A stretch of DNA of 64,000 nucleotides from Psychrobacter ciconiae (lineage in GTDB: Bacteria > Pseudomonadota > Gammaproteobacteria > Pseudomonadales > Moraxellaceae). The notes beneath the pieces are model-generated. The model saw only the letters and a list, made by a program, of their open reading frames with translations. It had not been told where the DNA came from and ran no database searches. Location of the stretch: assembly GCF_904846055.1 (NCBI RefSeq), contig NZ_CAJGYV010000001.1:1302001-1366000 (forward strand). The letters are read 5' to 3'. Positions within the stretch are counted from its first letter, which is position 1; every line of letters starts with the position of its first letter. The position numbers and the translations under genes were made by a program. This document shows positions 42,743 to 50,198 of the stretch, piece by piece.

Positions 42743-44404
42743 ATGGCACAATATATCTACACGATGAACAACGTGTCAAAACTTGTTCCGCCAAAGCGCG
42801 AAATTCTAAAAAATATCAATTTGTCCTTTTTCCCAGGCGCAAAAATCGGCGTTTTAGGGATTAACGGCGCCGGAAAATCAACTTTGCTGCGCATCATGGC
42901 CGGCGTGGATAAAGATTTTAGCGGTGAGGCGCGCGCGCAAACGGGCACCAAAGTTGGCTACTTGCCACAAGAGCCGCAATTGGATGAAACCAAAGACGTT
43001 CGCGGTAACGTTGAGGACGGTATGCGTGAGGCGCTTGATGCGCTTGCGCGACTTGATGAAATTTACGCCGAATACGCCGCCCCTGACGCTGACTTTGATA
43101 AGCTTGCCGAAGAGCAAGGCAAGATGGAGGACATCATCCAGTCTTGGGACGCTCATAACCTAAACACTCAGCTTGAAAAAGCCGCCGATGCCCTGCGACT
43201 GCCACCTTGGGATGCTGATGTCAGCAAATTATCAGGGGGCGAAAAACGCCGAGTTGCCTTGTGCCGACTGCTTTTGTCGCGCCCAGATATGCTGCTTCTT
43301 GATGAACCGACCAACCATTTAGACGCCGAATCGGTCGCTTGGCTTGAGCAGTTTTTACAAAATTACAGCGGCACGATTGTTGCCATTACCCACGATCGCT
43401 ACTTCTTGGACAATGTGGCGCAGTGGATTTTGGAGCTGGATCGCGGTCATGGCTACCCGTATGAGGGCAACTATACTGAGTGGCTTGAGCAAAAAAACAA
43501 GCGCTTAGAGCAGCAGCAAAAGCAAGAAGAGTCGTTTGCCAAAGCCTTGAAAAAAGAGCTTGAGTGGATTCGCAAAAACCAAAAAGGTCAGCAAGCCAAG
43601 TCCAAATCTCGCGTTCAGCGCTTTGAAGAGCTCAACTCAAAAGAGTTCCAGCAGCGTAACGAGACGGCGGAAATTTATATTCCACCAGGTCCAAGATTAG
43701 GTAACAAAGTCATTGAAGTTAATGACATCTCAAAATCATTTGGCGACCGCTTGCTTTATGAAAACTTAAGCTTTAACGTGCCTGCCGGCGCGATTGTCGG
43801 GATTATTGGTCCAAACGGCGCGGGAAAAACCACGCTATTTAACATGATTACCGGCAAAGACACGCCAGATACCGGTTCGGTAGATTTGGGCGAGAGCGTG
43901 AGCGTCGCCTATGTGGGTCAGGTTCGCGATAACTTGGACGACAAAAAGACCGTTTGGGAAGAAATTTCCGATGGTCTTGACATCATCACTGTGGGCGACT
44001 ATACCACCCCAAGCCGCGCTTATATCGGTCGCTTTAACTTTAAAGGCTCTGACCAACAAAAATACGTCGGTCAATTGTCTGGCGGTGAGCGCAACCGTTT
44101 GCAACTGGCAAAAACGCTCAAGCAAGGCGCCAACGTTATCTTACTGGATGAGCCGTCGAACGATTTGGACATCGAAACTTTGCGCGCCCTTGAGGACGCC
44201 ATTCAGGTGTTCCCAGGGTCGGTGATGGTGGTGTCGCATGACCGCTGGTTCCTTGACCGTATTGCCACTCACATTTTGGCCTTTGAAGAAGAAGGTCCGA
44301 TTTGGTTTGATGGCAACTATTCTGAGTTTGAAGCTTACCGTAAAAAAACGCTTGGTGATGATGCCACCCCAAAACGTATGAAATACAAAAAAATCGTCAG
44401 TTAA
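42743..44404 (+). CDS. ettA: Energy-dependent translational throttle protein EttA
   Basis: A 553-aa ABC-F ATPase, the family length. Two ABC domains: Walker A GINGAGKSTLLRIMAG and GPNGAGKTTLFNMITG; signature motifs LSGGEKRRVALC and LSGGERNRLQLAKT; Walker B LLLDEPTNHLDAES and ILLDEPSNDLDIET. The opening YIYTMNNVSKLVPPKREILKNI and the PtIM linker KNKRLEQQQKQEES identify EttA rather than Uup or YheS. It binds the ribosomal E site and gates elongation by ATP/ADP level. Confidence 0.96.
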   Translation: MAQYIYTMNNVSKLVPPKREILKNINLSFFPGAKIGVLGINGAGKSTLLRIMAGVDKDFSGEARAQTGTKVGYLPQEPQLDETKDVRGNVEDGMREALDALARLDEIYAEYAAPDADFDKLAEEQGKMEDIIQSWDAHNLNTQLEKAADALRLPPWDADVSKLSGGEKRRVALCRLLLSRPDMLLLDEPTNHLDAESVAWLEQFLQNYSGTIVAITHDRYFLDNVAQWILELDRGHGYPYEGNYTEWLEQKNKRLEQQQKQEESFAKALKKELEWIRKNQKGQQAKSKSRVQRFEELNSKEFQQRNETAEIYIPPGPRLGNKVIEVNDISKSFGDRLLYENLSFNVPAGAIVGIIGPNGAGKTTLFNMITGKDTPDTGSVDLGESVSVAYVGQVRDNLDDKKTVWEEISDGLDIITVGDYTTPSRAYIGRFNFKGSDQQKYVGQLSGGERNRLQLAKTLKQGANVILLDEPSNDLDIETLRALEDAIQVFPGSVMVVSHDRWFLDRIATHILAFEEEGPIWFDGNYSEFEAYRKKTLGDDATPKRMKYKKIVS

Positions 44405-44421
44405 GCTTTGATCTTAAAATA

Positions 44422-44456
44422 AAAAAAGACCGCTCATGTTAAGCGGTCTTTTTTAT
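44422..44456. terminator. Bidirectional terminator between ettA and plsB
   Basis: AAAAGACCGCT (44424-44434)/AGCGGTCTTTT (44442-44452), 7-nt loop, with A- and T-runs; convergent genes. Confidence 0.88.
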
Positions 44457-44474
44457 GACTCATTGTCAGAGGCT

Positions 44475-47159
44475 TTAGCGTTTTCGGCTAAACAGTGACT
44501 TTTTCTTATTAATTTCGGTCATTGCATGCGTCATCGCCTCTTCATCAAGGCTTGCCACTTGTTTTAAGATTTGCATCACATCAGGGCTTAATACATATTT
44601 GGCGTGATGGGCAATGTCATCAATGCGCTGATCAAAGCTGAGCAGTCCGGTGGCTTCCTCTTTTTGCAAAAAGTCCAAACGAATCAGCGCATTAACAAAG
44701 CTGATAAACAAGGATCGGTCAAAAAAGTCCGGAATGTCATCGGCATAAAGTACCGATAGGCGCTGACCTAATAAGTGACACAAATCAATAACCTCATCCG
44801 CAGTCAAATTGCCCGAGCCTTGCTGAGATAGCAAAACAAGGGTCATAAAGTAGCGCTCAAGGCTTTGGGCAACCGGCGCTGCCAGCACTTCTAACTGCTG
44901 ATAATGGCGGCTGTTGGCGTCCGGAATGCTCAAATAACCGTCGCCCAAATCAACAATAAGCTGATGCTCAATCAGGTTATCAATTTTTTGGTTCAGCACT
45001 GCCATCAGCCCATGCGCCGGATAATATAAAAACAGCTCACTTTGCAAAAATGGATAAAGCTGAGTGACAATATCGTCTAAGCGGCTGCGTTTAATGCGAC
45101 CGTTTCGAGCCACAAGCGCTGCTAAAAATGACAGCAAAATAAACACATGCAAAATATTATTTCGGAAGTAGCTGAGCAGCGCGGCTTGCTTGTCGGCAAC
45201 TTTAATAATGTCGCCTAAAATATGCGGCGTTCGCTCGATGAGTTTAAGCTTAATGCCATAATCAATGATTTGCTGCGGGGTCAGGTCAGTAATCACCGTA
45301 TCATCGGCATACGGCATCGCGTGGGCAATACCTTGATAAAGGGCGATTTGCTCGCGGCAAACGTTTTCATCAAGGGCATTTTTTGGCGCTGACAATAAAA
45401 CAAGCGACAATAAAGACACCGGATTAATCACTGCCGCTTTATTGATATTTTGCATGATTTTAACGCCGATATTGTCCACCATGGCACTGGCGTTTTTATC
45501 AAAGGGTGTGTCGGTGCGATCAGGCGGCAAGCTGTTTGGGGCGACATCAAACTTGGTCATAAAGTCGCTTAAATACAGCGGCGTGCCAAAGCTTAAATGA
45601 ACATCCCCAAAAATGCGCTCAATCTTTCGGCTGACCTTTAACAGTCCCATGAGTGACTCGGACTCTTTGGGCTTGCCTTTAAGCTCGCCAATATAAGTTC
45701 CGCCCTCCATAATGCGCTCATAGCCGATAAAGGTGGGGATAAATACTACGGGCTTATTGGTTTTGCGAAGTTGGCTATGAACCGTCATTGCCAACATGCC
45801 CATTTTGGGTGGTAACAGTCGCCCTGATCGCGAGCGCCCGCCCTCAATAAAGTATTCAATTGGCGTATTTCGGGTGATCAGCGTATGCAAATATTCGCGA
45901 AGCACCGCCGTATAAAGGGCATTGCCGCGAAAACTGCGGCGGATAAAAAATGCCACCGCGCCGCGAAGCAGCGAGCCTAGCACCGGCGCGTCCAAGTTGT
46001 CACCTGCGGCAATATAAGGAATGCTCAAGCCGCGCTTATAAATCACATAAGACAGCAATAAATAATCCACGTGGCTGCGGTGACACGGGACATAAATAAT
46101 CTCATAATCCGCTGCCAATGCCCGAACGCGCTCAAAATGATGAACCTCAACGCCATCATAAAGCTGAGTCCAAAGCCACGTCAAAAATTTATCAAACACG
46201 CGGATAATCGGGTAGGAGTAGTCATTGACCATCTCATAAGCATAGCCACGCGCCCGCGCTCGCGCTTCTTTTTCGCTGATATTTTCTTCATCGGCTTCGC
46301 GCTCAATGGCGTGTTTTAGCGCCGGCGAGTAAATGAGTTTGTCCACCAAGTTGCGCTTGTCCGACAAATCGGGACCGAGCATACAAGCGCGCTGCTTGTC
46401 CAAATAGCCGCCCAATTGCGACTGTAAATGCTGAACCAACTCGCGATTGGCAGTGGTTATGCTGACAAGGTCGCGGCTACTAGTTTGGCTAGCTACCGCC
46501 GCCGTTGGCAAATCGGCTGGCGCGTCATCGCCCTCAAATAAATAATCTTGAATCAGCGCTCGTAAATCTTGCGGCTCATGAAACTGCACAAAGGTATCAC
46601 GACCCATCACGCCGATATTAAACAGCTGCTTGCTGATGCTTGGGTCTTGCCAGTTGTCCGCCACCAAAAGCTTAAATAGCGAGTCCTCTTTTTCAGGGGC
46701 GCGGCCCCACAAAATCGACACCGGAACCAATTGAATGCTGAGTTCAGGAAACTGCAAACTTGCCGCCACAAGCCGAGCGAGTCGCGGGGAAAGCTGCTCA
46801 TTTTTGGCTTTGGGGTGATGCAAAAAGATAATCGCCGCGTTTTCATCAATTTGGTGCGCAGCATCTTGAACCTGAGCCAGCGCTGGCGGCAAGTGATATT
46901 CTTGCGACTGCAAGTCAATCAAAATACTGTTGGAGCGTGAGTAATCTTGCAGCACATAAAAGGTCAGCGTGCCATCAGTTGTGATATTTGGCAACTCACC
47001 AAGCAGCTTGGGCTTGACTGCCACATCAAGTGCTTGCCCTGACAGCTTTCGATACAGCTGATTGATGGGCGCGTTCGCATACGGCGTTGGCAACGTATTT
47101 GGGTCGTCCGTTTGGCGTTTATGCTTAGTCTTTTTTGATAAAAATTTTGGTATCATCAT
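44475..47159 (-). CDS. plsB: Glycerol-3-phosphate 1-O-acyltransferase PlsB
   Basis: An 894-aa inner-membrane-associated acyltransferase, slightly longer than E. coli PlsB. Acyltransferase block I HRSHVDYLLLSYVIY lies near residue 360; block II RRSFRGNALYTAVLREYL; block III FIEGGRSRSGRLLPPKMGML; block IV VVFIPTFIGYERIMEGGTY. It acylates sn-glycerol-3-phosphate at position 1 as the first step of phospholipid synthesis. Two weak hydrophobic segments lie in the C-terminal half (ILHVFILLSFLAALVA). Confidence 0.96.
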   Translation of the reverse strand: MMIPKFLSKKTKHKRQTDDPNTLPTPYANAPINQLYRKLSGQALDVAVKPKLLGELPNITTDGTLTFYVLQDYSRSNSILIDLQSQEYHLPPALAQVQDAAHQIDENAAIIFLHHPKAKNEQLSPRLARLVAASLQFPELSIQLVPVSILWGRAPEKEDSLFKLLVADNWQDPSISKQLFNIGVMGRDTFVQFHEPQDLRALIQDYLFEGDDAPADLPTAAVASQTSSRDLVSITTANRELVQHLQSQLGGYLDKQRACMLGPDLSDKRNLVDKLIYSPALKHAIEREADEENISEKEARARARGYAYEMVNDYSYPIIRVFDKFLTWLWTQLYDGVEVHHFERVRALAADYEIIYVPCHRSHVDYLLLSYVIYKRGLSIPYIAAGDNLDAPVLGSLLRGAVAFFIRRSFRGNALYTAVLREYLHTLITRNTPIEYFIEGGRSRSGRLLPPKMGMLAMTVHSQLRKTNKPVVFIPTFIGYERIMEGGTYIGELKGKPKESESLMGLLKVSRKIERIFGDVHLSFGTPLYLSDFMTKFDVAPNSLPPDRTDTPFDKNASAMVDNIGVKIMQNINKAAVINPVSLLSLVLLSAPKNALDENVCREQIALYQGIAHAMPYADDTVITDLTPQQIIDYGIKLKLIERTPHILGDIIKVADKQAALLSYFRNNILHVFILLSFLAALVARNGRIKRSRLDDIVTQLYPFLQSELFLYYPAHGLMAVLNQKIDNLIEHQLIVDLGDGYLSIPDANSRHYQQLEVLAAPVAQSLERYFMTLVLLSQQGSGNLTADEVIDLCHLLGQRLSVLYADDIPDFFDRSLFISFVNALIRLDFLQKEEATGLLSFDQRIDDIAHHAKYVLSPDVMQILKQVASLDEEAMTHAMTEINKKKSLFSRKR

Positions 47160-47350
47160 AAATCAATCATAAATAGGGGAGGCAGGTGGGCAAATCTCAC
47201 TGATTATGATGCCATAAAAGCCGCCAAAGCGATATATACACTTTATTAACCAAATCGTAAAATGGTTTATTTCAGACCTTATTTTGCGTAAGATAAGTAA
47301 GCTTTACCAACTTTTTAGCCAAAACTTTGTCGTATTTTACTGGAGAGTCA

Positions 47351-47824
47351 ATGACCCCTGCCATTAACCTTGCGGATAAGCTCAAACTTTCTTACCGCAT
47401 CCATGAGTTCGACCACGATGCCAGCGCCGCGTCATTTGGGCTTGAAGCGGCTGCAAAAATGAAGGTCGATGGCGCGCAAATTTTTAAAACGTTGGTCGTT
47501 CAAACTGACAGCAAAGCGCTTGCCGTGGCTATTATTCCGGTTACCACCACCTTAAATTTTAAAAAGATGGCAAAGGCTTTGGGCTGCAAAAAAGTACAAC
47601 TGGCAGAGCCAAACTTAGTGCTCAAAAGTACCGGTTATGTTTTGGGCGGCGTCAGTCCCTTAGGTCAAAAAAAGCGCTTACCGACCGTGATTGATGATTC
47701 AGCAACTAACTTTGCGACCATTTTTGTGAGTGCCGGTCGCCGAGGTCTTGAAATTGAATTATCCCCAAATGATTTGGCAACGGCTTTAACGGCAAAGTTT
47801 GCTGATATCGGCGAAAAGTCCTAA
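47351..47824 (+). CDS. ybaK: Cys-tRNA(Pro)/Cys-tRNA(Cys) deacylase YbaK
   Basis: A 157-aa YbaK/EbsC-family editing protein that hydrolyses mischarged Cys-tRNA(Pro). Signatures: YRIHEFDHDASAASFGLEAA, GAQIFKTLVVQTDSKALAVAIIPV with the catalytic Lys, KKMAKALGCKKVQLAEP, and GYVLGGVSPLGQKKRLPTVID. I chose ATG 47351, preceded by GGAG at 47342-47345; an upstream in-frame start at 47327 is rejected. Cotranscription with the next gene is likely (47-bp gap). Confidence 0.93.
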   Translation: MTPAINLADKLKLSYRIHEFDHDASAASFGLEAAAKMKVDGAQIFKTLVVQTDSKALAVAIIPVTTTLNFKKMAKALGCKKVQLAEPNLVLKSTGYVLGGVSPLGQKKRLPTVIDDSATNFATIFVSAGRRGLEIELSPNDLATALTAKFADIGEKS

Positions 47825-47871
47825 AACTCAAATCAATCCTACAAAGCTCATCACAATAACAAGGAAAAGTT

Positions 47872-48276
47872 ATGCCGCATTTAACCATTCAAGCCACGCC
47901 AAACGTCGTGATTACCCACAGCGAGCGCTTCTTAAAAACGCTCAATCAAGCCCTTTGGGAAACAGGGCATTTTAAAGCGGCAACCGATATTAAATCGCGA
48001 CTGCTGAGCGTTCCGACCTTTTTGGTGGGCATTGAGGACGATGAGCAGGCGCAAGGCTTTATTTACGCGCAATTAAAAATTATGGCAGGTCGTAATGACG
48101 ATATTAAAAATCAGCTTGCTGAACTGTTGGTCAACACCATTGAGTCGGCGCTTTGTGACTCGCAATCTGGTCGTGCCACCTTGCAAATCTGCGTTGAGGT
48201 TGAGGACTTAAGCGACATTTATCATAAAAAAATCTTAGCAACCTGCCCTGAACCGATTACGGACATATTTATTTAA
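47872..48276 (+). CDS. 5-carboxymethyl-2-hydroxymuconate isomerase-like tautomerase
   Basis: A 134-aa tautomerase-superfamily protein. It starts MPHLTIQATPNVV, so Pro becomes residue 1 after Met removal, the catalytic base of the family; the segments LNQALWETGHFKAATDIKSRLL and FIYAQLKIMAGRNDDIKNQLAELL match CHMI (HpaF). CHMI isomerises an intermediate of homoprotocatechuate breakdown, but no other hpa genes are visible, so the natural substrate is open. Placed directly after ybaK. Confidence 0.85.
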   Translation: MPHLTIQATPNVVITHSERFLKTLNQALWETGHFKAATDIKSRLLSVPTFLVGIEDDEQAQGFIYAQLKIMAGRNDDIKNQLAELLVNTIESALCDSQSGRATLQICVEVEDLSDIYHKKILATCPEPITDIFI

Positions 48277-48308
48277 CCGCCTTTAGGGTCAAAACGGCCT
48301 TTGCTATT

Positions 48309-48755
48309 TCAGTCACAAAGCTTGCGGCTGGCGTATTTCGGTAAAATGATGACTTCGGTTCGGTAGCCTGCCGTTTTACCATTCGTTGCCATCAAATTGC
48401 GACCCATTTTAAGCCGATACGTTCCGGTTTTTGGCAAGCAGCCTTGATAAACGATGCCGCCTTTGTTGCCATCATAGCTGCCGTCCGGCATGTGGAGGAC
48501 GCCGACATTGGCGGTCTCACTCGTTCCTGCAAGCGGGCTGATATTAATCAGGGCAAACTGACCGGCTGTTGCCCCAAATTGATACCAAGCCGCGTCCTGA
48601 TTTGGCGACAATTTACCTGTGATAACCGTGCTCACTTGACCTTTACCAAAATGAATCGGCGTTACAGCTGAGCTGGTCTGTGCTTGGGCAGTTAAGCTTA
48701 GGAATAACAAAGCGGACGTTAAGGTCGCCGCAATTGAGCCTTTTTTATTTTTCAT
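48309..48755 (-). CDS. Small exported protein, possibly a PliG-like lysozyme inhibitor
   Basis: A 148-aa protein with a clear signal peptide ending near SLTAQAQTSS. The mature part is predicted beta-rich: VTPIHFGKGQVSTVITGKL, WYQFGATAGQFALINIS, then GCLPKTGTYRLKMGRNLMA and YRTEVIILP. Its 'F-x-KG-x-S...Y-x-x-x-A-x-x-GQ...LP-x-x-G-x-Y-x-L' layout is what I recall from periplasmic inhibitors of g-type lysozyme (PliG). Two cysteines (QGC and the C-terminal KLC) could pair. Assignment is tentative; a generic PPC-like beta-sandwich is the alternative. Confidence 0.55.
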   Translation of the reverse strand: MKNKKGSIAATLTSALLFLSLTAQAQTSSAVTPIHFGKGQVSTVITGKLSPNQDAAWYQFGATAGQFALINISPLAGTSETANVGVLHMPDGSYDGNKGGIVYQGCLPKTGTYRLKMGRNLMATNGKTAGYRTEVIILPKYASRKLCD

Positions 48756-48918
48756 TGTCCTGTCCTTTTTTGTCTTATCGATATTTTTTTACGGCTTTGA
48801 TTTATCCAAAGTCGCCGTAAAACCATGCCGTTCAGGACATGGATATCAGGCGACAGGCATTGACGCTTAGAATTGTTTGAGGCTTGCTAAAGCTCATTAA
48901 ACCTAGCAAACTAAAACC

Positions 48919-50022
48919 ATGAAAACCCTTAAACTCAGGCTTAAAGACAAACACGCCAAGCAGCTTAATCAATTAAGTAGCAGTGTTAACTTTGTTTGGA
49001 ACTATGTCAATGAGTTGAGTTTTAAGCATTTACAACGAACTGGCAAATTTTTTAGTGCTTACGATTTAGCCGAATACACCAAAGGTAGCGGCGAGTTTTT
49101 AGGATTGCATTCACAAACCATTCAAGCCATTAGTGAAACCCATGCCAAAAGCCGAAAGCAGTTTAAAAAAGCCAAGTTAAGATGGCGAACCAATAAACCC
49201 AAAGCTAAAACAAAAAGCTTAGGTTGGATACCGTTTAAAAAGTCAGCCATCAAACACCTCGCCACACGCCAAAGCGGTAAAAAGGCACTGAAATCAACCC
49301 TTCAATTGAGCTTAGCCAAAGGTCAAAAGCTAATCATTGAGTTGTTTGATAGCTACAATTTAGCATTGTATGACCTAAACATCCTTGAATTGGTTCAAGA
49401 TGCGAGAGGTAGATGGTACGCTTGCATCACCGTTAAAAACTATCCAAAACTTGAACATGGTACAGGTCAAGTGGGTATTGATTTAGGATTAAAAGAAGCA
49501 GCAACCACCTCAGATGGCGACACCCTCACCGTCAAACAAACTCAAAAATGGGCTAAAAAACTGGCTACCGCTCAACGCGCTAACAATAAAAAGCGCGTAA
49601 CCGCTATTCATGCTAAGATTAAAAACACCCGTAAAGACATTATTCATAAATTCACTACCAAGCTTGTGCGTAATAACGCCTTGATTGTGGTTGGTGATAT
49701 AAAATCAAAATCATTCACCAATAAGAAAACCAAACTGGCTAAATCGACTTACGATGCAGGTTGGTTTGAACTCAAACGGCAACTGGACTACAAATGCAAG
49801 CATGCAGGTTGTCGTTTTAAGATTGTGAATGAAAGCTACACCACCCAAACCTGTTCAAGCTGTCGCCAAATCAGTGACAGTAGTCCGAAAGGTAGAGCAG
49901 GTTTGCGAATAAGAGAATGGGCTTGTGAGTGCGGTGTCACTCAACACCGCGATATCAACGCGGCAAAGAACATTCTTGCGGTCGGGCTTGACCGTCTAGC
50001 TGTAGGAATTCCCTCTCTTTAG
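48919..50022 (+). CDS. tnpB: RNA-guided endonuclease TnpB (IS200/IS605 type)
   Basis: A 367-aa TnpB. N-terminal KLRLKDKHAKQLNQLSSSVNFVWNYVNEL; RuvC-I Asp in VGIDLGLKEAATTSDG; RuvC-III Asp in QHRDINAAKNILAVG; zinc finger CSSC ... WACECG, where the second pair is CxC rather than CxxC. The usual RuvC-II Glu ('VEDL') is absent: the segment reads LIVVGDIKSKSF; a Glu occurs instead in VNESYTTQTCSSC, so the active site may be rearranged, as known for one TnpB group. The stop codon lies inside the right-end hairpin. The omega RNA is expected to overlap this 3' end. Confidence 0.92.
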   Translation: MKTLKLRLKDKHAKQLNQLSSSVNFVWNYVNELSFKHLQRTGKFFSAYDLAEYTKGSGEFLGLHSQTIQAISETHAKSRKQFKKAKLRWRTNKPKAKTKSLGWIPFKKSAIKHLATRQSGKKALKSTLQLSLAKGQKLIIELFDSYNLALYDLNILELVQDARGRWYACITVKNYPKLEHGTGQVGIDLGLKEAATTSDGDTLTVKQTQKWAKKLATAQRANNKKRVTAIHAKIKNTRKDIIHKFTTKLVRNNALIVVGDIKSKSFTNKKTKLAKSTYDAGWFELKRQLDYKCKHAGCRFKIVNESYTTQTCSSCRQISDSSPKGRAGLRIREWACECGVTQHRDINAAKNILAVGLDRLAVGIPSL

Positions 50023-50040
50023 AGAGGGGAGGAAGTCAAG
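49900..50040 (+). ncRNA. Probable omega RNA (reRNA) region at tnpB 3' end
   Basis: By analogy with TnpB systems, the guide RNA derives from the tnpB 3' end and the right element end, here including the hairpin 50011-50028 and ending at TCAAG; the guide would be the flanking bases from 50041 on. The 5' boundary is a guess. No direct sequence proof. Confidence 0.4.
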
Positions 50041-50127
50041 TTAGAAAATAAGGTCAGCTGTAGCAATTTTTCTTTAATAAGGTCTTAAAGGTTTTTTGTA
50101 AGGGTTTCTTAATTGAGTGATGCACAA

Positions 50128-50158
50128 AAAAAAGCGCCCAACTTGAGCGCTTTTTTTA
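50128..50158 (-). terminator. Terminator of the acyl-CoA dehydrogenase gene
   Basis: AAAAAAGCGC (50128-50137) pairs with GCGCTTTTTT (50147-50156), with CAA/TTG further inside. A- and T-runs make it usable on both strands; it lies 40 bp past the acyl-CoA dehydrogenase stop. Confidence 0.8.
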
Positions 50159-50198
50159 TTGTTAAAATTATTTGTTAAAACTAAATTTTAAGAACTGC

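Larger units (their letters stand above)
48792..50040 (+). mobile_element. tnpB-only IS200/IS605-type element
   Basis: The tnpB gene is flanked on the left by hairpins (TTTACGGC 48788-48795/GCCGTAAA 48814-48821; CCATG 48823-48827/CATGG 48838-48842) and on the right by CCCTCTC-TTTA-GAGAGGG (50011-50028) and then TCAAG (50036-50040). Hairpin ends without terminal repeats or target duplication, and a TCAA at the right cut site, are typical of IS605-family elements. TTAC at 48789-48792 is a plausible target site. No tnpA is present. Ends are approximate. Confidence 0.7.
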
